Positions 14,470 through 24,068 are shown, counted from the first letter of the stretch. The stretch is 64,000 nt of DNA from Jannaschia donghaensis (GCF_001403795.1 NZ_CXSU01000011.1:131300-195299), one strand, 5' to 3'. Translations and numbers: made by a program. Notes: a model not told the origin generated them from the letters alone.

Positions 14470-17166
14470 TCAGTTTCCAAGCCGGTCAAGCAGGGCGGGC
14501 ACATGCACCTGATCGGATTTGTAGTTTCCCGACAGGACATGCATCACCAGGTTCACGCCGAAACGGAACGCAATCTCGCGCTGCTGTTCGCCCGCAAACC
14601 CGCGTCCCACCGGCAGAAGCGATCGACCGCCGCCATCGACGGCCCAGGCCGCCGCCCAGTCGTTCGCCCCGATCACCACCGGCGTCACCCCGTCGTTGAG
14701 GTTGCGGAACGGCATCCCCTCGACCTGTTCGACGTCCGGACTGGCCTCTACCCAGACCTCGCGGGAATTGTAGCGTCCGGGATAATCCTGCAGCAGATAG
14801 AAGCTTCGCGTCATCACGTGGTCGTCGGGCAACGGCTCCAGCGGTGGAATGTCCAGCGGGGCGGCCAGATCGCGCAACCGCAGGGCCGCCGGCGAGGATG
14901 ATCCAAAACCACCCAGATCCGCGTCACGGGTGTCGAAAACGATCATGCCACCGCCGCGCAGATACCGGTTCAGTTTGGCATAGGCGTCAGACGACGGGAT
15001 CGGCTGCGACGCATCCACAGGCCAGTAGATCACGGGGAAGAACGCCAGTTCGTCCACCTCCAGATCGACGCCGCGCGGGGCATCCGGTTCCACGCTGGTC
15101 CGTTGCGCCAGAACGGACGACAAGCCGCGCAGCCCCGCCTCCGACACTTCGTCGATCCCCGCATCGCCCGTCACCACGTAGGCCAGCGCCACCTCGGCCG
15201 GGGGCTGACCTTCCTGCGCGCGCGCCTCCGGTCCCATCATCAACGCGGCGGCTGCGACCGCCACGACAACGGTGGCCCCCCGCCGCAGGCGTCCGCCCAA
15301 CCAAAGGGACGCGATGGCGTCGAGTGTCAGAAGGGTAAGCGCGGCGGCCAGCAGATATGGCATCAGATTCGTCTCCTCCGCCCGGTCCAGACCTTCGACG
15401 GACGTGCCTGCGGGCCAGACGGCTGCGGTCAGCTCCGCCTCGGCATTCAAAACATTGATCGCAAGGCTTTGCCCCGGTCCTTCGTAGAGACCCGGCGGCA
15501 CGTCGGCGGACGGCGTCGGATCGACCAGATCCTCGCCCGGCACACCGGCCAGCGTTCCCGCATCCCGCGCCACGCCGAACCCGTCCAGGACGACGCGTGG
15601 CACCCAGGTCGTGCCTTCCAGCATTTCGGCCGTCGGGGCCGCAGGCCGGGTGGACACGGCCAGCCGTTCCAGCATCTGCACGAACAGGCCAGACAGCGGC
15701 AAAGACGACCATTCGGCGTTCGCCGTGACGTGGAACAGAACGACCTGCCCTTCGCCCAGGGCTTTGCGCGTGACCAGCGGCGTGCCGTCGGCCAGCGCGG
15801 CGATGGTGCGGTCGGCCAGGGTCGGGTCGGGTTGGGCGACGATCTGGCTGTTGACGGTGACCTCGTCGAATACGTCCAGACCGAAGAACGGCGACGACCG
15901 ATCGAAGGGGCGCAGCGTCTTCGGCTCCCCCCAGCTGAGCGCGCCGCCCACCGTGCGCCCGCCCGACCGCAGGCGCACCGGCATCAGATTGTCTTCGGTG
16001 TCCCGGCTGATGTCGGACGCGGCAAGGTTCGGCCCCGCAAAGCGCAAGAGGAGCCCCCCCGCCTCGACCCATTCGGTTACCTGCACCGTCTCGGCGGGCG
16101 AAAGACGAGCGACGTCGGCCATGACCAGAACATCTGGCGTCGCGGGCAGCAACGTCTCCAGATCGCCCTCGATCATGTCGGCGGTCGGGGCCAGCGCGTT
16201 GCGCAGATAGTAAAGCGGGGACAGCAGATCCTGCGCCTCGTCCTCGGCCTGCGTCAGCAGGGCCACCTCGCGCCGGGCCAGGCTGTCGTCGGCCAGCGTG
16301 ACGGCCCCGGCGGACCGCTCCCCCGCGATCTCGAAGCGGGCGACGCGGTTGCGCAGTTCGGGCGGCAGCGACAACGAGACCTCGGCCTGCGTCGCGCCGG
16401 CGGCGAACTCCGCGCTGGCGATGCCCAATTGCGTCAATGCGCCGTTCGGGCCGGGGCCGATGGCGCGCAGGTCGACGCTGCGCTCGGTCCCGTCGTTCAG
16501 GCGCAGGGCACGCAGGCTGATGATTCCGTCCTCGTAGGTGGCGGGCGTCAGACCCAGAACGGGCCGCGCGCTTTCGATGATACGTGCGTCCATGACGTCA
16601 CGCCCTTCGCGTGCCAGGCCGTCGGACACCCAGACCACCTCCGCATCGCCTACGTCCAGATCGGCCAGAGCGTCGTACTCAGGCTCCCACGCGCGGGGCG
16701 AAATCGACGGCAGGCGTTCGACCCAGGCGGCCGCACTTTGCCACGGGATCTCGGCGGGCAGGGGATCGGTCAGCGGCAGCACGGCGGCCAGACGTCCCGC
16801 CCGGGCCGCGTCGCGCAGCATCTGATCGACCTTAGCCGTCCGCGCGGGCCAGTCGCGGGCCGAGGCCCAGCTGGCATCCATCATCACCAGAAGCGGCCCG
16901 GTCCCGGTGCCCGCCTGTCGCGGGTTCAGGATCGGACCGGCGAAACCCAGGATGACGGCGGCCAGCGCCAGCATCCGCAGCGCCAGAAGCCACCAAGGCG
17001 TCGTCGCTGTCTGGCTTTCATCGTCGCGCAAACCCAACAGCAGAACGATACCGGGAAACCGCCGTCTTATCGGCGCGGGCGGAACGGCGCGCAGCAGCCA
17101 CCACAGGATCGGCAGGGCGATCAGCGCCAAAAGCAGAAGCGGCGTGGTGAAGGCGAGCGCGGTCAT
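14470..17166 (-). CDS. BatA-like N-terminus / DUF4159 membrane protein
   Basis: This 898-residue protein begins with the aerotolerance-type BatA segment: a hydrophobic helix, Leu-Pro-Ile-Leu-Trp-Trp-Leu-Leu, and Pro-Pro-Ala-Pro. A second helix lies near residue 60. A VWA-like region follows (Met-Met-Asp-Ala-Ser). Another pair of helices lies near residues 640-690. The final ~210 residues fit DUF4159, with Arg-Gly-Gly-Gly-Met-Ile-Val-Phe-Asp-Thr-Arg. Proteins of this architecture are common next to MoxR and DUF58 genes in alphaproteobacteria, but their function is not established. The ATG at 17166 overlaps the DUF58 stop as ATGA. Confidence 0.88.
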   Translation of the reverse strand: MTALAFTTPLLLLALIALPILWWLLRAVPPAPIRRRFPGIVLLLGLRDDESQTATTPWWLLALRMLALAAVILGFAGPILNPRQAGTGTGPLLVMMDASWASARDWPARTAKVDQMLRDAARAGRLAAVLPLTDPLPAEIPWQSAAAWVERLPSISPRAWEPEYDALADLDVGDAEVVWVSDGLAREGRDVMDARIIESARPVLGLTPATYEDGIISLRALRLNDGTERSVDLRAIGPGPNGALTQLGIASAEFAAGATQAEVSLSLPPELRNRVARFEIAGERSAGAVTLADDSLARREVALLTQAEDEAQDLLSPLYYLRNALAPTADMIEGDLETLLPATPDVLVMADVARLSPAETVQVTEWVEAGGLLLRFAGPNLAASDISRDTEDNLMPVRLRSGGRTVGGALSWGEPKTLRPFDRSSPFFGLDVFDEVTVNSQIVAQPDPTLADRTIAALADGTPLVTRKALGEGQVVLFHVTANAEWSSLPLSGLFVQMLERLAVSTRPAAPTAEMLEGTTWVPRVVLDGFGVARDAGTLAGVPGEDLVDPTPSADVPPGLYEGPGQSLAINVLNAEAELTAAVWPAGTSVEGLDRAEETNLMPYLLAAALTLLTLDAIASLWLGGRLRRGATVVVAVAAAALMMGPEARAQEGQPPAEVALAYVVTGDAGIDEVSEAGLRGLSSVLAQRTSVEPDAPRGVDLEVDELAFFPVIYWPVDASQPIPSSDAYAKLNRYLRGGGMIVFDTRDADLGGFGSSSPAALRLRDLAAPLDIPPLEPLPDDHVMTRSFYLLQDYPGRYNSREVWVEASPDVEQVEGMPFRNLNDGVTPVVIGANDWAAAWAVDGGGRSLLPVGRGFAGEQQREIAFRFGVNLVMHVLSGNYKSDQVHVPALLDRLGN

Positions 17167-18047
17167 CGCCGACGTTCCAGCGCGGTGTAAAGCGACAGAA
17201 GGGCTGCTTCGGCCGACGCATCGGTGTGGTGCAATTGATAGCGCCAGCCGGTGCGCTGACACAGATCGCGCAGGGCCGCGCGGCGCTTGGCCAGACGGCC
17301 CAGATAATCGTCGCGCAACTGACCGGCCTTCAGCGTTTCGAACCGGACCGCACCGGACATGCTTTCGAAGACGGTGCGACCATCATAGGGGAAGGCTTCC
17401 TCCTCGGGGTCCAGAATCTGCACCAGAACGCCTTGAACGCCACGGTCCGCGGCGGCGGTCAGCGCATCGGTGACCGCCGCCGCCGGGCCAAGGAAATCCG
17501 ACAGGAAGACGGCCCGCGCGCCCATCGGCATCACGCGGGGGCACGGCGCGCCGTAATCGGGCACATCGCCGCGTTCCATCAAGGCGTCGGCCATGCGGAT
17601 CAGCTGCGCCTTTCCACTGCGCGGCGGCTCCGGCAAGGTGGCAAGGCCGGTCCGCTCCCCGGCGCGGGTGGCTAGGACGGCAAGCGCCAGGGCCAGCGTC
17701 TGCGCGCGGCGCAGCTTGGAGGGGCGATCCGCGGAGGCAAATCGCATCGACGCGGCATCATCGACCCAAAGCATCAGCGATTGCGCCGCCTGCCATTCGG
17801 TTTCGCGCACGAAATGACCGTCGCCCCGCGCCGATTGCCGCCAATCGATCGCCCGCCGAGGATCGCCCGGTTGTGCCGCACGGAACTGCCAGAACGCATC
17901 GCCCGGCCCCGCCCGCTTGCGCCCGTGGTCGCCCAGCAGGATCGTCGCGGCCAACCGCTCCGCCTGCAGGAGCAGGCCAGGCAGCGTCGCCGCCGCCCCT
18001 TCGGAACGGGCGCGCAGCGTCGCGGCGGTATGAAGGGCTTCGTTCAA
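17163..18047 (-). CDS. DUF58 domain protein
   Basis: This is a 294-residue cytoplasmic protein with the DUF58 signature Asp-Pro-Arg-Arg-Ala-Ile-Asp-Trp-Arg-Gln-Ser-Ala near residue 60, followed by Val-Arg-Glu-Thr-Glu. The C-terminal half has a VWA-like layout (Leu-Trp-Val-Asp-Asp-Ala-Ala-Ser, then Val-Phe-Leu-Ser-Asp-Phe). DUF58 proteins are almost always encoded beside a MoxR ATPase, which is thought to act on VWA-type partners as a chaperone. It overlaps both neighbours by four bases, which points to translational coupling throughout the operon. It lacks the N-terminal membrane helices of longer DUF58 proteins. Confidence 0.92.
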   Translation of the reverse strand: MNEALHTAATLRARSEGAAATLPGLLLQAERLAATILLGDHGRKRAGPGDAFWQFRAAQPGDPRRAIDWRQSARGDGHFVRETEWQAAQSLMLWVDDAASMRFASADRPSKLRRAQTLALALAVLATRAGERTGLATLPEPPRSGKAQLIRMADALMERGDVPDYGAPCPRVMPMGARAVFLSDFLGPAAAVTDALTAAADRGVQGVLVQILDPEEEAFPYDGRTVFESMSGAVRFETLKAGQLRDDYLGRLAKRRAALRDLCQRTGWRYQLHHTDASAEAALLSLYTALERRR

Positions 18048-19060
18048 GCGGCTTGCTCGATACGGGTGGTCCGGGCCGCGACTTCGTCGATGACATCCTC
18101 CAGCACGATGCCTTCGGCGCGCGCGGCGAACGACAGCGCCATGCGGTGGGCGAGGACAGGGCGGGCAAGGCGGGCGACGTCCGATACATCGGGGGCCAGC
18201 CGACCGTCCAGCAGGGCCTGCGCGCGCACCAGCAGCATCAGGGCCTGCGCCGCGCGCGGACCGGGGCCCCAGGCCACGTGGGACCTGACAGTTTCGGGCG
18301 CGTCCGGGTTGTCGGGTCGACAGGCCCGTACGAGGTCCAAGATCAAATCCACCACCTTGTCGCCCACCGGCATCCGCCGGACGATCGTTTGCGCGGCGAT
18401 CAGGCTGGCGCTGTCGAACACGCCCGTCGCCTGCGCCTCGGCCCCGCCGGTGGTGGCCAGCACGATCGCACGCTCGGTCGCGCGGTCGGGGTATTCGACG
18501 TCGATCTTGACCAGAAAGCGGTCAAGCTGCGCCTCGGGGAGTGGATATGTCCCTTCCTGCTCGATCGGGTTTTGCGTTGCCAGAACGTGAAACGGCGCGG
18601 GCAGCGCGCGTGTCTGGCCGGCGACCGTCACCTCCCGCTCCTGCATGGCCTGCAGCAGCGCGGATTGCGTGCGGGGGGACGCGCGGTTGATCTCGTCCGC
18701 CATCAGAAGCTGCGCGAAAATCGGTCCTTCAATGTAGCGAAACGCCCGGCTTCCGTCCGACGCCGTCTCCAGCACCTCTGACCCCAGGATGTCCGACGGC
18801 ATCAGATCGGGCGTGAACTGGATGCGGTTGCCCGTCAGCCCCATGACCGTGGCCAGCGTTTCGACCAACCGCGTCTTGCCCAGACCGGGCAGACCCATCA
18901 GCAGGGCGTGTCCCCCGGCCAGCATCGCCGCAAGCGACAGGTCGACGACCGTTTCCTGCCCGATGATCCGCGTAGCAATCGCGGCGCGCGCCGTCGTCAG
19001 CTTTGCGCCAAGCGCCTCGATCTCGTTCAAAAGCTCGTCCGCTCCGTGATCTTCGACCAT
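18044..19060 (-). CDS. MoxR family AAA+ ATPase
   Basis: This is a 338-residue AAA+ protein with Walker A Gly-Leu-Pro-Gly-Leu-Gly-Lys-Thr near residue 60, Walker B Leu-Leu-Met-Ala-Asp-Glu-Ile-Asn-Arg-Ala near residue 115, sensor 1 Ala-Thr-Gln-Asn-Pro and the MoxR motif Tyr-Pro-Leu-Pro-Glu-Ala-Gln-Leu-Asp-Arg-Phe. MoxR ATPases act as chaperones that assemble or activate VWA-domain proteins. It is the first gene of the four-gene operon and is divergent from the DUF1285 gene; the 67-base gap between them contains an AT-rich TTATAACTAT that could be part of a promoter. Confidence 0.96.
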   Translation of the reverse strand: MVEDHGADELLNEIEALGAKLTTARAAIATRIIGQETVVDLSLAAMLAGGHALLMGLPGLGKTRLVETLATVMGLTGNRIQFTPDLMPSDILGSEVLETASDGSRAFRYIEGPIFAQLLMADEINRASPRTQSALLQAMQEREVTVAGQTRALPAPFHVLATQNPIEQEGTYPLPEAQLDRFLVKIDVEYPDRATERAIVLATTGGAEAQATGVFDSASLIAAQTIVRRMPVGDKVVDLILDLVRACRPDNPDAPETVRSHVAWGPGPRAAQALMLLVRAQALLDGRLAPDVSDVARLARPVLAHRMALSFAARAEGIVLEDVIDEVAARTTRIEQAA

Positions 19061-19127
19061 TGCATTGCTCCCGCGCGCGTTATCTTTGGATTATAACTAT
19101 GGCTGACGGATGCGAGGGCAAAGGGCA

Positions 19128-19700
19128 ATGGCAGGACAAGATCGCGTGACCGGCTCGGCAGGCAACTTCCTGCAATCCGCCCAAGTCGCCGCGAAAGAAG
19201 GCAAACGGGGTGCGCCGCCGGTCCATCTGTGGAACCCGCCGTTCTGCGGCGACATCGACATCGTGATCAAGCGCGACGGCACCTGGATCCACGAAGGCAC
19301 GCCGATCGGGCGGCAGGGCCTGGTCAAGCTGTTCGCGTCGATCCTCAAGAAGGAGGGCGAGGAACACTTCCTCGTCACGCCGGTCGAAAAGGTGCGCCTG
19401 CAGGTGGAGGATGCGCCATTTGTCGCAGTCGATTTCGACGTGGCCGACGGTGTCATCACCTTCCGAACCAATGTCGACGATTTGGTCGGGGCCGGCCCCG
19501 ACGCCCCGATCCGTGTGGAATTCTCGGACGAGGGAGAGCCGTCGCCCTACGTCGAGGTGCGCCGGGGTCTGCAGGCCCTGATCGACCGGAAATCGTTCTA
19601 CCGCCTGGTGGAGCTTGGGGAGGAACGGGACGGGCAGTTCGGGGTCGAATCGAAATGCACGTTCTTTCCGATCATCGATGCGGATGCGCTGTCGGATTGA
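19128..19700 (+). CDS. DUF1285 domain protein
   Basis: The 190-residue protein fits DUF1285. After a Gly-Ala-Pro-Pro-Val-His-Leu-Trp-Asn-Pro start come Ile-Asp-Ile-Val-Ile-Lys-Arg-Asp-Gly-Thr-Trp, Gly-Thr-Pro-Ile-Gly-Arg, and Leu-Val-Thr-Pro-Val-Glu-Lys, with a Tyr-Val-Glu-Val-Arg-Arg-Gly-Leu segment near the C-terminus. It is predicted cytoplasmic and mostly beta-strand. Function is unknown. In alphaproteobacteria the gene is often beside MoxR, as here, where the two are divergent, which suggests a linked role. The ATG at 19128 is preferred because GAGGGCAAAGGGC precedes it; an in-frame start 18 bases upstream is possible. Confidence 0.9.
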   Translation: MAGQDRVTGSAGNFLQSAQVAAKEGKRGAPPVHLWNPPFCGDIDIVIKRDGTWIHEGTPIGRQGLVKLFASILKKEGEEHFLVTPVEKVRLQVEDAPFVAVDFDVADGVITFRTNVDDLVGAGPDAPIRVEFSDEGEPSPYVEVRRGLQALIDRKSFYRLVELGEERDGQFGVESKCTFFPIIDADALSD

Positions 19701-19734
19701 CGCCCGGCCGATCCGGCGGCCGGACGTCTGACGT

Positions 19735-20268
19735 TCAGCCGCCGTAGGCACCGCGCGGCGGGAAGTCTTTGTCGATGACGAAATCCAGCTTGGACAGGAG
19801 CAGCTTCAGGTCGGGCCGCAGATAGGGTGCGCTGCCCATCTCCATCATGTTAAGCGTGCCGCCCGGTTTGACCATCGCCAACCCCGGCTCGGAAAAGACG
19901 TCCGGGTCCGCGTCGGACCGCGCCTTCGACATGTACAGCCCCCAGGCGCGCGCCTGCTCTTCGGTCAACCCATATCCCATCGGAATCGGGTCGAGGTTCC
20001 ATTTCGCCTGCGCCTCGACCGCCTTGTCCTTGCTGTCCATGGACACGTTGATGACCTCGACCCCCTTTGCCAGGAAATCATCATAGAGATCGTGCAGGCC
20101 CGCCAGGTAATCCCCGCAGATCGGGCAATGCAGGCCGCGGTAGAAGACGATCATCGTGAAAGCCTTGGGCGATTGATCCGCCAGCCGCCATTTCGCGTCG
20201 ATGATGAGATCCAGGTCGAGCGCGGGGGCGGGTTGGCCCGGCAGGGGCATGGTGGTCGTCTGGGTCAT
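19735..20268 (-). CDS. Peroxiredoxin-like (AhpC/TSA-type) protein
   Basis: The 177-residue protein has a thioredoxin-like fold pattern. Leu-x-Phe-x-Met-Ile-Val-Phe-Tyr-Arg-Gly-Leu-His-Cys-Pro-Ile-Cys near residues 38-55 places a Cys-x-x-Cys where peroxiredoxins carry their peroxidatic cysteine, and the usual Thr-x-x-Cys motif is modified to Leu-His-Cys. Ser-Met-Asp-Ser-Lys-Asp-Lys-Ala matches the redoxin core. It may reduce peroxides or act as a thiol oxidoreductase. Cytoplasmic location is expected, as there is no signal peptide. It lies 17 bases downstream of the pseudouridine synthase gene. Confidence 0.85.
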   Translation of the reverse strand: MTQTTTMPLPGQPAPALDLDLIIDAKWRLADQSPKAFTMIVFYRGLHCPICGDYLAGLHDLYDDFLAKGVEVINVSMDSKDKAVEAQAKWNLDPIPMGYGLTEEQARAWGLYMSKARSDADPDVFSEPGLAMVKPGGTLNMMEMGSAPYLRPDLKLLLSKLDFVIDKDFPPRGAYGG

Positions 20269-20285
20269 GGGTAATCTCCGGTTGG

Positions 20286-20858
20286 TTATGTCGGGTCAAC
20301 GGGGGGATGTGAGCGGGGTTCCGTGCCAATCTCCCGCCATGTCCCGGTCGACAGGCCCTGCAGCGTCCAATCGCCGACCGACCACCGGATCAGGCGCAGG
20401 ACCGGCAGGCCCACATGCGCGCACATGCGCCGCACCTGCCGATTGCGCCCTTCGGTGATGGTCAGCTGCAGCCAGGCATCGGGTACGGTCTTGCGCAATC
20501 GCACGGGTGGGTCGCGGGGCCAAAGCCAGTCGGGGGCGCAAACCGCTTCGACCAGTGCCGGGCGGGTGGGGCCATCTTTCAGCGGCACGCCCTGCCGTAA
20601 CGCGATCAGGGCATCGTCCGTCGGCACCCCTTCGACCAGCGCGAAATATGTCTTGGGCGTCTGCGTCTTCGGCTGCGTAATCCGCGCCTGCGTGCGGCCA
20701 TCATCGGTCAGGATCAGCAACCCCTCGCTGTCACGGTCCAGCCGCCCCGCCGCATAGACGCCCGGCACGTCGATCCAGTGCTTCAGCCCCTGCCATTTCC
20801 CCTCGTCCGTGAACTGGCTGAGGACATTCATCGGTTTGTTGAAGGCAATGAGGGTCAT
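20286..20858 (-). CDS. Pseudouridine synthase, RluE-like
   Basis: This is a 190-residue RNA-modifying enzyme of the RsuA/RluB/E/F family. Sequence marks are the N-terminal Phe-Asn-Lys-Pro-Met-Asn-Val-Leu, the catalytic [11 protein letters not shown] (Asp near residue 41), and [11 protein letters not shown] near residue 145. It has no S4 domain, as in RluE, which modifies U2457 of 23S rRNA in E. coli. Substrate identity is inferred from length and domain content. Start 20858 overlaps the upstream gene's stop as ATGA; a longer frame extends into that gene and is rejected. Confidence 0.92.
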   Translation of the reverse strand: MTLIAFNKPMNVLSQFTDEGKWQGLKHWIDVPGVYAAGRLDRDSEGLLILTDDGRTQARITQPKTQTPKTYFALVEGVPTDDALIALRQGVPLKDGPTRPALVEAVCAPDWLWPRDPPVRLRKTVPDAWLQLTITEGRNRQVRRMCAHVGLPVLRLIRWSVGDWTLQGLSTGTWREIGTEPRSHPPVDPT

Positions 20859-21178
20859 TCCGCGCGGTCCAGACCAAAATCGAAGCTGGCGCCGGCTCCG
20901 AACACCGCCGACCAGCCGATGGCGACGCTCGGGCCCGGGCCGACACTTATCAAGGCAGCGTCGGTCAAGCTCACCGAAAGCCAAATGGACATGATGGCAA
21001 CCGCCACCAATCCTGCCGCCATCGTATCCCAGGCCGACAGCGTCGTGCCGATGATCGCCAAGCCGGGCAGGAGCTCGAATGCGACGGCACCATCCACGAA
21101 GGTGGCCGCGATCCAGAAGAAAACCGTTCCCGCCACCCACGCCCAGGCACAGCCAACGAAAATCCGGTCGAGGTTCAT
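20855..21178 (-). CDS. Small hypothetical membrane protein
   Basis: The 107-residue product has four hydrophobic stretches, at about residues 5-25, 28-45, 48-67 and 74-90. The second contains Leu-Leu-Pro-Gly-Leu-Ala-Ile-Ile-Gly. I do not recognise a family. It starts four bases after the polA stop and overlaps the pseudouridine synthase start, so all three are probably one transcript from polA. Nothing indicates a function. The chosen ATG (21178) is the first after polA; an alternative in-frame start inside polA is unlikely. Confidence 0.65.
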   Translation of the reverse strand: MNLDRIFVGCAWAWVAGTVFFWIAATFVDGAVAFELLPGLAIIGTTLSAWDTMAAGLVAVAIMSIWLSVSLTDAALISVGPGPSVAIGWSAVFGAGASFDFGLDRAE

Positions 21179-21182
21179 CGCG

Positions 21183-23975
21183 TCAGTGCGCCTCGGCCCA
21201 GTTCGCGCCCTGCCCCGCATCCACGATCAGCGGCACCGACAGGTCGACGACCGGCAGATGCGCGCCTTCCATCACCTCTCGGGCGGCGGTGGTCAGTTTG
21301 TCCACGTCATCTTCGGCCACTTCGAACAGCAATTCGTCGTGCACTTGCAACAGCATCTTGGCGTCGATGCCGGCGATGGCGTCCTCCATCCGCACCATGG
21401 CGCGGCGGATGACGTCGGCGGCGGTGCCCTGGATCGGTGCGTTGATCGCGGCGCGCTTGGCAAAGCCCGCACCCGGACCTTTGGCATTGATTTCGGGCGT
21501 GTGGATGCGGCGCCCGAACAGCGTCTCGACCCGGTTATGCGCTTTCGCGAATTTCACCGTGTCGTCCATGTAGTCGCGGATGCCGGGGAAGCGTTCGAAA
21601 TAGGTGTCGATGAAGGCCTGCGCCTCGGCGCGCGGAATGCGCAGATTGCGGGCGAGGCCGAAGCCCGAGATGCCGTAGATCACGCCAAAGTTGATGGCCT
21701 TGGCCTGTCGGCGCACCTTTGGCGTCATGTCTTCCAACGGCACGCCGAACATTTCGGACGCGGTCAGCGCGTGAATGTCCTGCCCGTCCTTGAACGCCTG
21801 CTTGAGCTGATCGATCCCTGCGATATGCGCCAGGATGCGCAACTCGATCTGGGAATAATCGAGCGCGACCAGAACCCGGCCTTCCGGGGCCACGAACGCC
21901 TCCCGGATGCGGCGGCCCTCTTCGGTCCGGATCGGGATGTTCTGCAGGTTCGGATCGGTGGACGCCAGCCGCCCGGTGTTTGCCCCGGCGATGGAATAGG
22001 ACGTGTGCACACGCCCCGTATCGGGGTCGATATGTCCCTGCAGCGCGTCGGTATAGGTCGATTTCAGCTTGGACAGCTGCCGCCAATCGAGGATCAGCTT
22101 GGGCAGATCATGCTCCGTCGCCAGATCCTCCAGCGCGTCGGCCCCGGTGGACCAGGCCCCGGTCTTGGTCTTCTTGCCGCCCGGCAGGCCCATGTCGCCG
22201 AACAGGATCTCGCCCAATTGCGCGGGGGATCCGACGTTGAACGGCTTGCCGGCGGAGGCGTGGATATCCTCCTCCAGCGCGGCCATCTTCTGCGCGAACT
22301 TGCCGGACATGCGGCTGAGGACATCGCGGTCGACCTTGACGCCCGTCATTTCCATCCGCGCCAGAACCGGCACCAGCGGGCGTTCCAGCGTCTCATAGAC
22401 CTGCGTGACGCGGTTCACGTGCAGACGCGGCTTGAACAGGCGGTGCAGGCGCAGGGTGATGTCCGCATCCTCGGCGGCATAGGGGGCCGCCTTGTCGATC
22501 TCCACCCGGTCGAACGTCACCTGAGCCTTGCCCGTCCCGATCAGCTCCTTGATCGGGATCGGTCGGTGGTTGAGGTAGCGATCCGACAGCGCGTCCATGC
22601 CGTGATTGTGCAGTCCGCCGTTCTGCGCATAGCTCAGCAGCATCGTATCGTCGATCGGCCCGACCGTGATGCCCAAGCGTGCGAAGATCTTGAAATCGTA
22701 CTTCATATTCTGGCCGACCTTGAGGATCGCGGGATCCTCCAGCATCGGCTTGAGCAGGGCGAGGCCCGCGTCCAGCGGCATCTGCCCTTCGGCCAGCGCG
22801 TCGGTGTCGAACAGGTCCCCACCCCCCGACCGATGCGTCAACGGCACATAACACGCCTCTCCGGGGGCCACGGCCAGCGACACGCCGACCAGATCGGCCT
22901 GCATCTCGTTGAGCGATGTCGTCTCGGTATCGACGGCCACCGTCCCGGCGCGTGCGATCCGGTCCAGCCAATCCTGCAACGCGGCGGCGTCGCGCACGAT
23001 TTCATAGCTGGAATGGTCGATCGCCGGGTCTTCGGGGGCGTCGGGCGCATCCGCCTGCGGTGCGACGTCGACCATCGCGGGCGGCTCCGCGCCCAGACGG
23101 TCGGCGATGCGGCGCGTCAGGCTGCGGAATTCCATCTTGTTGAGGAATTCCAGCAGGTCGTCCGCCACCGCGTCCTTGATTTCCAGATCGTCGAGGCCGA
23201 ACGGCAAATCCATCTCGCAATCCAACTGGACCAGACGCTTCGACAATTCGATCTGTGCCCGGTGTTCGATCAGCGTCTCGCGCCGCTTGGGCTGCTTGAT
23301 CTCGGCCGCCCGGTCCAGCAGATCCTCCAGCGACCCATATTCCTGGATCAACTGGGCGGCGGTCTTGATGCCGATGCCCGGCGCGCCCGGCACGTTGTCA
23401 ACCGAATCGCCGGCCAGGGCCTGCACGTCGACCACGCGGTTGGGGGCCACGCCGAACTTTTCGAAAACACCGTCGTCGTCGATCCGCTTGTTCTTCATCG
23501 GGTCCAGCATCTCGACCCCGCCGCCGACCAGCTGCATCAGGTCCTTGTCCGACGACAGGATGGTCACCCGTCCGCCGGCGTCACGGGCGCGGTGGGCAAG
23601 CGTCGCGATGATGTCGTCCGCCTCGAACCCCTCGATCTCCTCGCAGGCGATGTTGAAGGCGCGCGTCGCTTCGCGCGTGAGGGGGATCTGCGGGCGCAGA
23701 TCCTCGGGCATTTCCGACCGGTTCGCCTTGTACTGATCATACATGTCGTTGCGGAACGTGTGCGACCCCTTGTCGAAGATCACCGCCACATGCGTCGCGG
23801 CATCCGGTCCGTCGTTGCCTTGGACGTAGCGGTCCAGCATGTTGCAGAACCCCGACACCGCCCCGATCGGCAGCCCATCCGATTTCCGCGCAAGCGGCGG
23901 CAGCGCGTGAAACGCGCGAAAGATATAGGCCGATCCGTCGATCAGGTGCAGGTGGCATCCCTTGCCGAAAGTCAT
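21183..23975 (-). CDS. polA: DNA polymerase I
   Basis: PolA removes RNA primers and fills gaps in replication and repair. At 930 residues it is the usual size, with three parts. The 5'-nuclease domain is residues 1-~290 (Leu-Ile-Asp-Gly-Ser-Ala-Tyr-Ile-Phe-Arg, Ser-Ser-Asp-Lys-Asp). The 3'-5' proofreading domain begins near residue 345 with Val-Asp-Thr-Glu-Thr-Thr intact, so proofreading should be active. The polymerase domain has motif A Leu-Asp-Tyr-Ser-Gln-Ile-Glu-Leu-Arg, motif B Arg-Arg-Gln-Ala-Lys-Ala-Ile-Asn-Phe-Gly and motif C Val-His-Asp-Glu. A small membrane protein and an RNA-modification gene follow on the same transcript. Confidence 0.98.
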   Translation of the reverse strand: MTFGKGCHLHLIDGSAYIFRAFHALPPLARKSDGLPIGAVSGFCNMLDRYVQGNDGPDAATHVAVIFDKGSHTFRNDMYDQYKANRSEMPEDLRPQIPLTREATRAFNIACEEIEGFEADDIIATLAHRARDAGGRVTILSSDKDLMQLVGGGVEMLDPMKNKRIDDDGVFEKFGVAPNRVVDVQALAGDSVDNVPGAPGIGIKTAAQLIQEYGSLEDLLDRAAEIKQPKRRETLIEHRAQIELSKRLVQLDCEMDLPFGLDDLEIKDAVADDLLEFLNKMEFRSLTRRIADRLGAEPPAMVDVAPQADAPDAPEDPAIDHSSYEIVRDAAALQDWLDRIARAGTVAVDTETTSLNEMQADLVGVSLAVAPGEACYVPLTHRSGGGDLFDTDALAEGQMPLDAGLALLKPMLEDPAILKVGQNMKYDFKIFARLGITVGPIDDTMLLSYAQNGGLHNHGMDALSDRYLNHRPIPIKELIGTGKAQVTFDRVEIDKAAPYAAEDADITLRLHRLFKPRLHVNRVTQVYETLERPLVPVLARMEMTGVKVDRDVLSRMSGKFAQKMAALEEDIHASAGKPFNVGSPAQLGEILFGDMGLPGGKKTKTGAWSTGADALEDLATEHDLPKLILDWRQLSKLKSTYTDALQGHIDPDTGRVHTSYSIAGANTGRLASTDPNLQNIPIRTEEGRRIREAFVAPEGRVLVALDYSQIELRILAHIAGIDQLKQAFKDGQDIHALTASEMFGVPLEDMTPKVRRQAKAINFGVIYGISGFGLARNLRIPRAEAQAFIDTYFERFPGIRDYMDDTVKFAKAHNRVETLFGRRIHTPEINAKGPGAGFAKRAAINAPIQGTAADVIRRAMVRMEDAIAGIDAKMLLQVHDELLFEVAEDDVDKLTTAAREVMEGAHLPVVDLSVPLIVDAGQGANWAEAH

Positions 23976-24017
23976 CGCGTGTCCCCCGTCGCTGTGACCT
24001 CACCCATGCCACGAACC

Positions 24018-24040
24018 AAAAAGGGGCACCACCATGCCCC
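24018..24040 (-). terminator. Probable terminator after trhA
   Basis: On the minus strand, six-base arms GGGGCA and TGCCCC around TGGTGG are followed by TTTTT. It lies about 30 bases downstream of the hemolysin III-like gene and upstream of polA. Confidence 0.65.
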
Positions 24041-24068
24041 CTTCCATCGCGACCGTTTTCTGCGGGCG

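Noticed and set aside
15103-17190. Long open frame on the + strand opposite the DUF4159 gene
   Set aside because: It is compositional antisense openness. The minus-strand gene has clear membrane helices and a DUF4159 end.
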